Assembly (NCBI GenBank): GCA_028280515.1
Contig: JANQLP010000120.1
Location: 37,406-101,405, forward strand
DNA: 64,000 nucleotides
DNA from: Hyphomicrobiales bacterium
GTDB lineage: Bacteria; Pseudomonadota; Alphaproteobacteria; Rhizobiales; Methyloligellaceae
Direction: 5' to 3'
In this document: one piece after another, positions 45,432 to 54,797 of the stretch
Layout of the letters: each line of letters begins with the position of its first letter
Numbering within the stretch: the stretch's first letter is position 1
Notes under the pieces: generated by a model
Database searches by the model: none
Seen by the model: the letters and a program-made list of their open reading frames with translations, nothing else
Told to the model about the DNA's origin: nothing
Position numbers and translations under genes: made by a program

Positions 45432-46556
45432 ATGCGGACGTGGAGCAACATCTTCTGGCTCGGAACCAAGGAACTGCGCAGTGTCTTCCGCGATGTGATC
45501 ATGGTCGCCCTGATTGTCTGGTCCTTCAGCTTCTCAATCACCGAACGCTCGCGCGGAATAGGCGAGACGGTCAACAACGCCTCGATTGCCTTTGTCGACG
45601 AGGATCATTCCGCCCTGTCGGCGAAACTGCGCAACGCCTTCTACCCGCCCTTCTTCAAGGTGCCGGAGGTCATCAAGCCATCCGAGGTCGATCACGCGAT
45701 GGACCAGAGCCGTTACATCTTCGTTGTGGTGATCCCGCCGAATTTCGAGGCGGATGTGAGGCGAAATCGCCAACCGACAATCCAGCTGAATATCGACGCG
45801 ACCGCCGTGAACCAAGCAAGTATCGGCGCGCAGTACATCCAGAACATTCTGACCGACGAGGTAAACCACTTCGCCCGCCGGTCGGATATTGAAACCGTTG
45901 AACCGGTAGGCCTCGTCATCCGCCGGGCCTTCAATCCGAACGGAACGCAGGCCTGGTTCACAGCGATCGTATCGATGCTCGACCAGCTTTCCCTGCTGAC
46001 AATCCTGCTCACCGGGGCGGCCCTGATCCGCGAACGCGAACACGGTACCATCGAGCATCTTCTGGTGATGCCGTTGACGTCGTTTCAGATCGCCATGTCC
46101 AAGGTCTGGGCCAACGGTCTGGTCATCCTGGTCGCCTTTGTCCTGTCGATGAACCTCGTCGTTGCGGGAATGCTCGACGTCCCGATCGCCGGCTCCAGAT
46201 TGCTGCTTCTTTCCGGAACCGTCATCTATCTGTTCGCCGCCGCGGCCATCGGCATTTTTCTCGGCACGATCGCCAGGACTATGGCCCAGTTCGCCCTGTT
46301 GTTGCTCATGATCATCATGCCGATGATGATGCTGTCGGGGGGCATCAGCCCGATCGAGAGCCAGCCGGAAATCGTCCAGCCCTTCACATGGCTCCTGCCG
46401 TCGCGCCACTACATGGCGTTTGCGCAGGCCATCGTGTTTCGCGGCGCAGACCTCGAAATCGTGTGGCCCGACCTTGTGCGAATTGCCGGGCTGGGCGCCG
46501 TATTCTTCACTTTGAGCCTGATGCTGTTCCGGCGGTCGATCTCCGTAAGCAGATGA
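45432..46556 (+). CDS. ABC-2 type permease (YhhJ type)
   Basis: A 374-residue inner-membrane protein: one N-terminal helix, a periplasmic domain of about 130 residues (NNASIAFVDEDHSALSAKL onward) and five or six C-terminal helices ending with the ABC-2 signature GGISPIESQPEIVQ. It pairs with the permease half of the RbbA-type protein encoded 3 bases upstream to form the export channel. This closes the operon. Confidence 0.9.
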   Translation: MRTWSNIFWLGTKELRSVFRDVIMVALIVWSFSFSITERSRGIGETVNNASIAFVDEDHSALSAKLRNAFYPPFFKVPEVIKPSEVDHAMDQSRYIFVVVIPPNFEADVRRNRQPTIQLNIDATAVNQASIGAQYIQNILTDEVNHFARRSDIETVEPVGLVIRRAFNPNGTQAWFTAIVSMLDQLSLLTILLTGAALIREREHGTIEHLLVMPLTSFQIAMSKVWANGLVILVAFVLSMNLVVAGMLDVPIAGSRLLLLSGTVIYLFAAAAIGIFLGTIARTMAQFALLLLMIIMPMMMLSGGISPIESQPEIVQPFTWLLPSRHYMAFAQAIVFRGADLEIVWPDLVRIAGLGAVFFTLSLMLFRRSISVSR

Positions 46557-46612
46557 AATCCCTTACCTGAGACGAACGTCTGCTTTTGGCGGTCGGCAAA
46601 CGCTGCACGCAC

Positions 46613-46972
46613 TTATGTCTTGCGCCGGGCATTCCATCCGTCGCGTCCGAACACGAACGGACCCAGACCCGGATCGTCGGTTTGCTTTGGAACCATGTGC
46701 AGGTGGAAATGGCCCTTGTCGACATCTCCGATCGCCAGCAGGTACATCTTTTCAAAATTCTCCGAGCCGCCCATGGCCTGCGTGTGCCAAGCGATCAGTT
46801 CGCCGATGGCCTGCCATTCGTCCGGTGTGACATCCACCAGGTCCTTGTGCACAGTCGTGGCGACGATGAGGTGACCGTCGAAGGCCGGTTCGGGAAAGAG
46901 CTTGGCCTGTGCAAGCCCGTTCCCGGCGACCTGGACGGTCTCAGCGCTGCATATTCTGCAATCATCTGCCAT
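46613..46972 (-). CDS. HIT-family hydrolase
   Basis: A 119-residue protein with the histidine triad GHFHLHMVP near residue 88, where the middle His is the nucleophile of nucleotide hydrolases/transferases, and the CRICSAE opening found in many HIT proteins that bind zinc. Likely activity is on dinucleoside polyphosphates or AMP-lysine-type conjugates. It is the last of the minus-strand catabolic run and faces the efflux operon; its link to that pathway is unclear. Confidence 0.88.
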   Translation of the reverse strand: MADDCRICSAETVQVAGNGLAQAKLFPEPAFDGHLIVATTVHKDLVDVTPDEWQAIGELIAWHTQAMGGSENFEKMYLLAIGDVDKGHFHLHMVPKQTDDPGLGPFVFGRDGWNARRKT

Positions 46973-47145
46973 TGACCGCTTCCCATTGGCTCGAGTTCGG
47001 TTTCGCCACCGACAGAGAAGTTTACCCGTTCGAGCCCGGGCTCAGAACAACAAAGCGCTTGCCGGGCTTTCGCCGCAAGTGGGAAGTTGCCGCGCCGAGC
47101 CCCTCACCGGCTCTCAGGCCGATCAGGACCGCCAGATCTGTCCGG

Positions 47146-47745
47146 TTACAGATCCGGCGATTGCGCGGCCGGCGGCAGGCTTTCTTCACGCGCGCCGTGA
47201 ACGAGCATATCGGCAATGACGCCCTCTTCCATGCCGATCTGCAGCGCATCGTTGAAGCGATTGAAAAAACCACAAAGGGCCGTGCGAAGGGTCAGCTCGA
47301 CGATCTGTTCTTCCGTGAAGTGCTTCCTCAGATCGTCGAACATCTTGTCGCGGATGTACTGGAAATTGTTGGTGACCTGTACGGCATAGTCGCGCACCAG
47401 CATGTCGACCTCATCGAAACCCGGGACTTTCGGTTCCAGGATGTTCTCGACCGAACTTGGGTCCAGTCCCTGTTCGATCAGGCGCGGCGTATGGTGAGCG
47501 ACGCAGTAGCGGCATTCGTTGATCTTCGAGACCACCACAAGCGCAATCTCGAGGTATCGCTTCGGCAGGACCTGTTCGTCGGCAAACTCAAGCAGCATGC
47601 CCATGATGTGCCGAAGCGCCGGAGGCCGGTGCGCGAATACCTTGACCTGATTGAGAAACGGTCCGTACTCGCTGGCGAACCTCTCATAGACGGGCCGGAC
47701 GTCCTCCTGAACCTCGTCAATCTCCACATCTCTAACGCGCGCCAT
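47146..47745 (-). CDS. Carboxymuconolactone decarboxylase/AhpD-family protein
   Basis: A 199-residue helical protein with the CxxC-type redox site ECRYCVAHH (about residue 77) of the CMD/AhpD fold. Members include gamma-carboxymuconolactone decarboxylase of the protocatechuate route and alkylhydroperoxidase-like reductases; the intact CxxC plus His favours the peroxidase-like type. It lies 63 bases after the Rieske oxygenase gene in the same direction, so either an aromatic-degradation step or protection from peroxide made by uncoupled oxygenase turnover fits the context. Confidence 0.85.
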   Translation of the reverse strand: MARVRDVEIDEVQEDVRPVYERFASEYGPFLNQVKVFAHRPPALRHIMGMLLEFADEQVLPKRYLEIALVVVSKINECRYCVAHHTPRLIEQGLDPSSVENILEPKVPGFDEVDMLVRDYAVQVTNNFQYIRDKMFDDLRKHFTEEQIVELTLRTALCGFFNRFNDALQIGMEEGVIADMLVHGAREESLPPAAQSPDL

Positions 47746-47808
47746 GCCTCACTCCTTAACCTTCCAAATTGTAACTGTTTACGTCACGGACCCTGATCGC
47801 GTGGCTGT

Positions 47809-48909
47809 CTACTCCGCGGCCTGTGCCTGTTGCCGACCGGCCTGCTCCTCGCGCAGCATCTCCTGCACGATTTGCCGCGCACGCCGCAAGCCCTTGTCCG
47901 GTTTCAGGAAGACCTCCTGATAGTCTTCCTCGGGATAATCGAACATTGCCTGTTGCTGGTCCAACGCGAATTTGTCCTCCTCGACCACATTCGGGAACAT
48001 GGTGGCAGCACGTTCCGCCGCCGGCATTGACGGGTCGCCGGCAGACATATGGTCGACAGGCGTGCTCATGTACCAGCGCCAGATATGGCGACGGTCGTTG
48101 ATCGGCGTGTGAGAGTGCAGCAGCACATAACCCCGTTCGACACTGCCTTTCGCCAGACCGCCTCCGAGTTCTCCGGGAGGGGCGTTGCGCATCACGACGC
48201 GCGTCATTCCCGGGGACTGCATACAGTGAGTGTGCTCGCGGTCCACGGTCTCGTAGTGGAACCAGTCGACCAGATAGGGCGGCTGTTCGTAGTTCTGCAC
48301 CTTGCGGATCGTCTTGACGTAACGGTTGCCGTCGACCTCTCCCTCATCGAGCTCAATCGGAATCCGGCTGTTCGCGACGTCGCCGATATTGCCGTCGTGA
48401 AGCGGATAGAAATGTGTGATGTCCAGGAGGTTCTCGATCAGCAGCATGTAGTTGGCCGGCGTGTCCATCGCTTCGCCGACGACCGTGGTCCAGTCCGGGT
48501 CGGTGATCTCCGGTGTCCGCGGCGGTTTTCGCGTTTCCGCCTGGGCGATGTCTCCCGGCCAGATCCAGACCAGCCCGTCCTGCTCGATCACGGGAAACGG
48601 TTTCAGTTTGGCCTGTGGTGAAATGGGGCCCGTCGGGTGTGAGGGAATGAGAACGCATTTGCCCGTCACGTCATACCGCATGCCGTGATAGGCGCATTCA
48701 AGCGTCCCGTCCTCCATCAACCGGCCTTTGGAAAGCGGAAAGCGTTTGTGCGCGCAACGGTCGTCGTAGGCGAGAACGTCGCCTTCCTTGGCACGCCACA
48801 TGACGATCGGCCTGTTGCAGACGACATGTCCCGTGAGTTCACCGGTCGGAAATTCCTCCGATGTCCCGACCACATACCAGCAGTTTCTCGGTGCGCTTAT
48901 GAGACCCAT
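47809..48909 (-). CDS. Rieske oxygenase, vanillate O-demethylase-like oxygenase subunit
   Basis: A 366-residue oxygenase. ATG 48909 follows GGGAGAAG. The Rieske centre ligands are Cys52 and His54 (CAHKRFPL) and Cys72 and His75 (CAYHGMRYD); the mononuclear iron site is Asp163-x2-His166-x4-His171 (LLDITHFYPLH). The single-subunit layout and the GLISAPRNCWYVV opening fit the VanA/dicamba-monooxygenase branch that demethylates methoxylated aromatics or hydroxylates them. Its electron donor is the reductase encoded 86 bases upstream. The exact substrate cannot be told from sequence. Confidence 0.92.
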   Translation of the reverse strand: MGLISAPRNCWYVVGTSEEFPTGELTGHVVCNRPIVMWRAKEGDVLAYDDRCAHKRFPLSKGRLMEDGTLECAYHGMRYDVTGKCVLIPSHPTGPISPQAKLKPFPVIEQDGLVWIWPGDIAQAETRKPPRTPEITDPDWTTVVGEAMDTPANYMLLIENLLDITHFYPLHDGNIGDVANSRIPIELDEGEVDGNRYVKTIRKVQNYEQPPYLVDWFHYETVDREHTHCMQSPGMTRVVMRNAPPGELGGGLAKGSVERGYVLLHSHTPINDRRHIWRWYMSTPVDHMSAGDPSMPAAERAATMFPNVVEEDKFALDQQQAMFDYPEEDYQEVFLKPDKGLRRARQIVQEMLREEQAGRQQAQAAE

Positions 48910-48995
48910 GTTTCTTCTCCCTTGGTGTGCGGTTGTTCGATTTGCATTGTCGCCCGCGCGTCCTGCACCGGGTGGCGCGGTGACGGACGCGTGCG

Positions 48996-50036
48996 TCAAA
49001 GATCAAGCACAAGCACTTCACTTTTCGCGCGCGCGCAGCAAACCATCACGTAGTCCTCCCGGTCCGACTCATCGAGGACCGTGTCCCGATGCACCGGCTC
49101 GCCCTCGATGAAATGGGTGATGCAGGTTCCGCAGTAGCCTTCTTCGCAATCGGTCGGAACGATGATCCCGTGTTCCTGCAAAACACTGACGATGCTGCGG
49201 TTCGCCGGTATCTCGAAGACCGCCCCTGTGCTGGCGATCTTCACCTTGAAAGGCTTCGCGTCCCAGGCCTTTTCCTCCTCGGTCATCTCACGCGCGGAGA
49301 AATACTCCTGGTGGACGGCGTGCGGCGGCCATGCACCGACTGAGCCATTGACCGCATTCATGAAACCCGACGGCCCGCACGCATAAAGATGCATGCCGGG
49401 CTCGAACTGCCGGAGCGTGTCCGGAATGTCGAGGCCCTTTGACGGATCGCCGCCGTCATGGTGCAGAACGACTTTTCCGGCATCGATGCGCGGTTTCAGC
49501 CGGTCGAGAAAGGCGGTGCGTTCGGGCGAGCGCGTGCAATAGTGCATGGCGTAGGGGCGGCCGGCGCGTTCGAGTTCCTCGATCATCGCCATCATCGGCG
49601 TAACCCCGATCCCCCCGGCGAGCAGCAGGCTGAACGTCGCTTCGCGCCCTGCCAAGGCAAAGTGATTGTCGGGTCCGGAGATCGTCAGCATCTGCCCTTC
49701 AGCCACACGTTCGTGCATGGCCTGCGAGCCGCCGCGGCCATCGGGCTCCCTGAGAACGGCAATCATGTAACGATGCGTCTCGACTGGATCGTTGCACAGC
49801 GAATACTGACGGCTCAGCCCGTTGCCCAGATGAACGTGTATGTGGGCGCCGGCACTGAAGGACGGCAAGGGCTTGCCGTCGGCGCTCTCCAGCTCAAAGC
49901 TGAGAATGTCCTCCGCCTCCCGGACAACCTTGCTGACCCGCGTCTGGTACTGCGCATCTTGAGGCACGGTGTCGGCCGTATCGGTTGGCTTCTGCGACCC
50001 TGTCTGTGCGGCCGCCATATCCGCTGGCATTGTCAT
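48996..50036 (-). CDS. Ferredoxin-containing oxidoreductase, VanB type
   Basis: Reductase partner for the Rieske oxygenase (about 346 residues). The FMN/FAD-binding domain has RQYSLCNDP; the NAD-binding part has LLLAGGIGVTPMMAMIEEL and LYACGPSGFMNAV; a C-terminal plant-type [2Fe-2S] domain has CEEGYCGTC plus a later Cys in VMVCCARA. This order is that of the phthalate dioxygenase reductase/VanB class. The N-terminal 40 residues are a hydrophilic extension; ATG 50036 is one of several close starts (GTG 50075, ATG 50030, ATG 50018) and none has a strong ribosome-binding site. Confidence 0.9.
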   Translation of the reverse strand: MTMPADMAAAQTGSQKPTDTADTVPQDAQYQTRVSKVVREAEDILSFELESADGKPLPSFSAGAHIHVHLGNGLSRQYSLCNDPVETHRYMIAVLREPDGRGGSQAMHERVAEGQMLTISGPDNHFALAGREATFSLLLAGGIGVTPMMAMIEELERAGRPYAMHYCTRSPERTAFLDRLKPRIDAGKVVLHHDGGDPSKGLDIPDTLRQFEPGMHLYACGPSGFMNAVNGSVGAWPPHAVHQEYFSAREMTEEEKAWDAKPFKVKIASTGAVFEIPANRSIVSVLQEHGIIVPTDCEEGYCGTCITHFIEGEPVHRDTVLDESDREDYVMVCCARAKSEVLVLDL

Positions 50037-50241
50037 TGTTTGCAATTCTGAGCGAACCGATCCCGTTGTTTCCACCCCGGATGGTCCGCCATAAGACGCT
50101 TCAAAAAAAGCGAATTATTTTTGCCATTTAACTTCAAAAAAACCGCAGAAATACCGGTTTATGCGTCCGGTCTTCGCGCATGGCTCGCCTGCACCGCCTG
50201 CTTCCAAGCATGCGGCACAGGCGCATGTCAGAAAGCCCAGG

Positions 50242-51348
50242 CTATGGCTTGGGCCACTTGTAGTCCAGGCTCCGGGCGCGGAAGAAGTCTTCCTCGGTGG
50301 TCGAGCTGTATGCGATCTGTTCGGCCCGGTACTTGTTCATATTGTCGAACACCTTTTTAGACATCGGGTCGTCCGCAACCAGTTCCGTTATGACCTCGCC
50401 GACCACTTCGCCGATCTTCGCCAACTGATCATCGCTCAAGCGACGAATTTTGACACCGTGCTGGGTGACGAACTGCTGCAGGATCGGCCCGGAACGCGCC
50501 TGGAACTCGCTCAGCATAACGTCGTTGGTGGCGAAGGCGCAGGCTTCGACGATCGCCTTGAGATCGTCTTCAAGTCCGTCCCAGGCCGACCGATTGATGA
50601 ATGTCTCAAGGACCGTCCCGCATTCATGCCAGCCCGGCGTGTAGTAGTATTTGGCGTGGCGCCAGAAGCCCATGGACGCCTCCCCGTAGGGGTTGTTCCA
50701 CTCGACCCAGTCGATCGTGCCCGCGGCCAGCGCGGCGGAGACTTCGCTGCCGGGCAGATTCACGACCGTCGCGCCCAGACGCCGCATGACCTCGGCACCG
50801 ATACCGGGCATGCGCATCTTCAGCCCCTTGAAGTCCTCCAAGGTGTTGACTTCCTTGGTCGACCAGCCGGGATGCTGCACGCCGGTATTGCCGCACACCA
50901 GAAACTTGCAGCCCAGCGGCTCGTAGACTTCGTCGCACAGCGCCGCGCCGCCGCCGAAATGATACCAGCCATTGTACTCCTGGGCCGTGAGCCCGAACGG
51001 AAAGTTGCTGACGAACTGGCTCGCCGGAGCCTTGCCCTTCCAATAGTAGGGTGCGCCGTGACCCATTTCGACGGTTCCGGCTTTCACCGCGTCAATGGAT
51101 TCGAAGGCGGGCACGATTTCACCGGACGCATGCAACTGGATCGTCAACCGCCCGTCGGAGCATTTCGTCACCATGTCGGCGAAGTACTGCGCGCCTGTCC
51201 CCAAACCCGGAAGGTTCTTCGGCCAGGTCGTCACCATCCGCCATTTGCGCTTGTTCTGCGACAAGGCCGGTTTCGGGAAAGTCGACGCGACCGCGGTCGC
51301 CGAGACGCCGGCAACTGCCGCGCCCTTCAAAAAACTCCTACGCTTCAT
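50242..51348 (-). CDS. dctP: TRAP transporter substrate-binding protein, DctP type
   Basis: Periplasmic receptor of 368 residues. ATG 51348 follows GGGAGA. A twin-arginine signal (MKRRSFLKGAAVAG) directs export, common in this subgroup. The conserved TRAP fold is seen in FKGLKMRMPGIGAEVMRRLGA, whose Arg pairs with the substrate carboxylate, and IDWVEWNNPYGEASMGF. The subgroup is often linked to 2-oxo or aromatic carboxylates. The membrane parts dctQ and dctM lie at 52568-54494 on the same strand, with a LysR gene between. Co-location with the Rieske oxygenase suggests it brings in that enzyme's substrate. Confidence 0.92.
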   Translation of the reverse strand: MKRRSFLKGAAVAGVSATAVASTFPKPALSQNKRKWRMVTTWPKNLPGLGTGAQYFADMVTKCSDGRLTIQLHASGEIVPAFESIDAVKAGTVEMGHGAPYYWKGKAPASQFVSNFPFGLTAQEYNGWYHFGGGAALCDEVYEPLGCKFLVCGNTGVQHPGWSTKEVNTLEDFKGLKMRMPGIGAEVMRRLGATVVNLPGSEVSAALAAGTIDWVEWNNPYGEASMGFWRHAKYYYTPGWHECGTVLETFINRSAWDGLEDDLKAIVEACAFATNDVMLSEFQARSGPILQQFVTQHGVKIRRLSDDQLAKIGEVVGEVITELVADDPMSKKVFDNMNKYRAEQIAYSSTTEEDFFRARSLDYKWPKP

Positions 51349-51534
51349 GATTTTTCTCCCTTTAGGCCGGGGCGTCCCGTTCATCGGATCTGCACGGAGC
51401 CAACTGGTTTTTTTTGGGCGGCTCCCAAGCCTTCACTCAAACTGTATATTTGCCAAAAGACTGATGCGGCGCATCGTCACATCCAGTATCCATAGGCCAT
51501 ACATCACGACAATCGATTTTATCTGGAGCCTTCA

Positions 51535-51559
51535 ATTCAAATAATCTGTAATGTTGAAT
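51535..51559. promoter_or_regulatory. Candidate LysR operator between dctP and the LysR gene
   Basis: ATTCAA-N13-TTGAAT, a perfect 6-base inverted repeat in the divergent promoter region, 60 bases before the LysR start. The AT-rich spacer and location suit a LysR auto-regulatory site controlling dctP as well. Confidence 0.4.
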
Positions 51560-51619
51560 ATCTCGATGGCTTTTGGCAGTTTTGAAATTAGAAAAAATGA
51601 TGAGACACAAGGTCCGCAT

Positions 51620-52555
51620 ATGAACCTGAAACGGCTGGAAACGTTTTATTGGGCCGCAAAGCTCGGCAGCTTCACGGCGGCAGCCGATCGTCTGAACGCA
51701 ACTCAGTCGACGGTATCGATGCGCATCCAGGAGTTGGAGCGGGAGTTCGACGCCGAGCTCTTCGACCGCAGTCAGAGGGCGGCGCGGGTGACGCCTCTCG
51801 GCCGCGAACTGATTCAGTATGCCGAGCAAATCCTGCAACTGGCCGCGGAAATGCGCGACCATATCGGCGCCGCGGAGTCGATGCCCGGATTTCTGCGGGT
51901 CGGCGTCGCCGAGGTCATCTCGATCACCTGGTTGCCGCGCCTGGTGAAAGAAATTCATCGGCGCTACCCGAAGCTGCAGCTTGAGCTGGAGGAAGCGTTG
52001 ACCCGTGATCTTGTCGAAAAGCTCGAACAGGGCTATCTCGACCTGGTTCTCGCACCGGGCCGCGTCGAAGGTCACCACTTCACATCCCAGCCGCTCGGGA
52101 CACTGCGTTTTGCCTGGATGTCGAGCCCGGCGCTTTCGCTCGGCGACGGCGAACTGACTCCGAAGGACCTGCAGAAGTGCTCGGTGATCGCGCTGGCGAA
52201 AGAGTCGTACCACCACACCCTGATTGAAGACTGGTTCAGTCTGGGCGACGCCCGCTGCCATCGCATCTACACCTGCAAAGGGCTGGGCGTGGCCGCATCG
52301 CTTGCGCAATCGGGGCTCGGCGTGACCTTGCTTCCGGTGAGGTGCTTCCACAAGGAACTGGCCTCCGGTCAACTCAAGATCTTGAACGCGACACCGCCGT
52401 TTCCGGCCATCGAATTCACTGCCACCTGCGCGAGTGACAGTTTCCAGCCGCTGGCGCGCAGCGTTGCGCAACTCGCATACGAGGCAAGTGACTTCGAGAA
52501 TATTCCGCTTCGAAGTCAGGCCGAGCCTGCCGCCGAACACCACGACCGATATTGA
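51620..52555 (+). CDS. LysR-family regulator of the TRAP/Rieske cluster
   Basis: A 311-residue LysR protein: helix-turn-helix at residues 1-60 (MNLKRLETFYWAAKLGSF, ADRLNATQSTVSMRIQELE) and effector domain beyond 90. ATG 51620 follows AAGG; a longer in-frame reading from 51551 crosses the putative operator. It is divergent from dctP and convergent with dctM, a typical arrangement for a pathway-specific activator responding to the imported acid. Confidence 0.9.
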   Translation: MNLKRLETFYWAAKLGSFTAAADRLNATQSTVSMRIQELEREFDAELFDRSQRAARVTPLGRELIQYAEQILQLAAEMRDHIGAAESMPGFLRVGVAEVISITWLPRLVKEIHRRYPKLQLELEEALTRDLVEKLEQGYLDLVLAPGRVEGHHFTSQPLGTLRFAWMSSPALSLGDGELTPKDLQKCSVIALAKESYHHTLIEDWFSLGDARCHRIYTCKGLGVAASLAQSGLGVTLLPVRCFHKELASGQLKILNATPPFPAIEFTATCASDSFQPLARSVAQLAYEASDFENIPLRSQAEPAAEHHDRY

Positions 52556-52567
52556 GGGTGGTCGGGT

Positions 52568-53950
52568 TTATTTGAGGATCTGGTCCGGCAACCACGTCGC
52601 GATCCCTGGGAAATTCCACAACAGGACGAGCGCGATCACCTGAATCACGACAAACGGCATCACCCCCTTGTAGATGTCGAACGTCGAAACCTCGGGCGGT
52701 GCCACGCCGCGGATATAGAACAGCGCCCAGCCAAACGGCGGCGTCAGAAAGCTCGTCTGCAGATTGATCCCCATCATCACGCCCAGCCAGACCGGGCTGA
52801 TATCGGCCAGGAACAGAACGGGTGCAACAAGCGGCACGACGATGAACACGATTTCGATGAAGTCGAGTACGAAGCCGAGCAGAAACATGACCAGCATGAC
52901 GATGAGCATCGCCGTGAAGAACCCGCCGGGCAGCCCGGAAAGAAACTGATGCACCAGCTCATCACCGCCAAGCCCGCGGAACGTCAGCGAGAACAGCGAT
53001 GCGCCAAGCAGTATCGCAAACACCATGCAACTGATGCGCGTCGTGCCGCGAATGACCTCCTGGATGACCTCCAGGTTCAATTGCCCGCGCATAGCGGCGA
53101 GCAGTGTCGCGCCGACACCGCCGAACGAAGCCGCTTCCGTCGGTGTTGCCAGACCGCCGAGGATCGAGCCGAGCACGGCGATAACGAGAAAAACCGGCGG
53201 CAACAGAGCTTTCGCAATGCGGATACTGAGTTCGCCCATCGAAACCCCCGTCTCGTAGTAGGGCGGACAGGTTGACGGGCGCAGGAACGCGGTCACGATC
53301 AGATACAGCAGATAGAATCCGCCGAGCATCAATCCGGGCAGCAAGGCGCCGGCGAACAGATCGATGACGCTGAACGGTTCGATGAGATAGTTGCCTTTGG
53401 CAAGCTGGGCCTCGGAGTAGGTGCCGGCGAGCGCGTCGCCGAGAATGACGAGCGCAATGGATGGGGGAATGATCTGTCCAAGCGTGCCCGAGGCACAGAT
53501 GGTCCCGCAGGCAAGTTTATGATCGTAGCCGGCCTTGAGCATGGACGGCAGACTGAGCAGCCCCATGGTCACAACCGTCGCGCCTACAATCCCCGTCGAC
53601 GCCGCGAGCAGCATCCCGACGAAGGTGACCGACAGGCCAAGACCGCCGCGCAGAGAACCGAAGCACTGACCCATGGTGGTCAGCAGGTCCTCGGCAATAC
53701 GCGAGCGTTCCAGCATGACGCCCATGAACACGAACAGCGGCACGGCAACCAGAACCTCGTTGGTCATGACGCCGAAAAAGCGGCTGGGGATGGCGTGGAA
53801 GAAGACGACGTCGAAAGCGCCGAGCGCCGCCCCGATCAGCGCGAACAGAACCGAGACGCCTGCGAGCGTGAATGCCACCGGAAATCCCAGCATCATGACG
53901 CCGCACACCGCGATCAGAAGCAGTATGGACAGGACTTCGTTCAGCGGCAT
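52568..53950 (-). CDS. dctM: TRAP transporter large permease, DctM type
   Basis: A 460-residue inner-membrane protein with about twelve helices. SIALVILGDALAGTYSEAQLAKG and GINLQTSFLTPPFGWALFYIRG are typical DctM segments. It carries the sodium-coupled transport path. ATG 53950 lies two bases after the dctQ stop, so the two are co-translated. Its binding protein is probably the one at 50242, although separated by the LysR gene. Confidence 0.93.
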   Translation of the reverse strand: MPLNEVLSILLLIAVCGVMMLGFPVAFTLAGVSVLFALIGAALGAFDVVFFHAIPSRFFGVMTNEVLVAVPLFVFMGVMLERSRIAEDLLTTMGQCFGSLRGGLGLSVTFVGMLLAASTGIVGATVVTMGLLSLPSMLKAGYDHKLACGTICASGTLGQIIPPSIALVILGDALAGTYSEAQLAKGNYLIEPFSVIDLFAGALLPGLMLGGFYLLYLIVTAFLRPSTCPPYYETGVSMGELSIRIAKALLPPVFLVIAVLGSILGGLATPTEAASFGGVGATLLAAMRGQLNLEVIQEVIRGTTRISCMVFAILLGASLFSLTFRGLGGDELVHQFLSGLPGGFFTAMLIVMLVMFLLGFVLDFIEIVFIVVPLVAPVLFLADISPVWLGVMMGINLQTSFLTPPFGWALFYIRGVAPPEVSTFDIYKGVMPFVVIQVIALVLLWNFPGIATWLPDQILK

Positions 53951-53951
53951 G

Positions 53952-54494
53952 TCAGCTACCCGCTCCCGCTTCTTGCTCCTGTCCCTCGCCGTCCGCATCC
54001 TCGCCACGCAATGTCATGAGACTGCGGATCGCCAGCGCAAGCCCCTGCAGGGCGAGCAGCACGACGAAAATCAACATGCAGGTCTTCCACAGGAAAAGGC
54101 CGGGCAAACCGCCGGCTTCTCTCGACGTTTCCAGGCGCTCCCACGACAGGACCACGTAAGGCAAGGCGCCCCACCAGATAACCGCCAGACTGGGAAACAG
54201 GAGAAAGAAAACGCCGAACAGATTGATAAGCGCGCGTGTGCGCTCACGCACGTTGGAATAGAATATGTCGATGCGGACATGCCCGTCATGGAGCAGCGTG
54301 TATGCGGCAGCCACCATGAAGATGGTGCCGTGCATCCAGACGTAGCTCTCCTGCAGCCAGACCCAGCCCAGGCTGAAGCCGTATCGCAGGACCGCGACGA
54401 GGAATGTCGTGAAGACCATTGTGAGGACGAGCCAGGACACCGCGCGGCCGACATACTCATTGAGCCGGTCGATGGCCTTGACGATCGCCCTCAT
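53952..54494 (-). CDS. dctQ: TRAP transporter small permease, DctQ type
   Basis: A 180-residue four-helix membrane protein with LRYGFSLGWVWLQESYVWMHG and DGHVRIDIFYSNVRERTRALI, conserved DctQ segments. The C-terminal tail is acidic and Gly-rich. It partners DctM encoded two bases downstream. ATG 54494 is taken; a GTG two codons upstream is possible. Confidence 0.92.
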   Translation of the reverse strand: MRAIVKAIDRLNEYVGRAVSWLVLTMVFTTFLVAVLRYGFSLGWVWLQESYVWMHGTIFMVAAAYTLLHDGHVRIDIFYSNVRERTRALINLFGVFFLLFPSLAVIWWGALPYVVLSWERLETSREAGGLPGLFLWKTCMLIFVVLLALQGLALAIRSLMTLRGEDADGEGQEQEAGAGS

Positions 54495-54797
54495 GGACAC
54501 GCTGAACCGCAGACTGACATTTATCCCCCAAAACTGCCGGCGTCACTCGCCCGACCGATGTGTACCGCCAACGTACATCATCGCCATGAGCTCTCGCCGT
54601 TCGACACGGAGCATTGCAGAGCGCTTTAAGGGCAACAAATGAAATTTTCAGATATGACAACCACAGAATACCTGCACAAAGGATCGCAAGCCCCGGTTTT
54701 TGAAGGGATTTGGACGGTCAGCCGGTACCCGGACACGGTTATACTGGCGCATTGCCGGGCATCGCTTTGCCGGGTGAACGCCGCAATATGCAGCAAA
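54495..54797. other. Intergenic region before dctQ
   Basis: About 300 bases between dctQ and the end of the acetoacetyl-CoA synthetase gene. I see no gene, no strong hairpin and no clear operator; it presumably holds the dctQM promoter. Confidence 0.4.
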
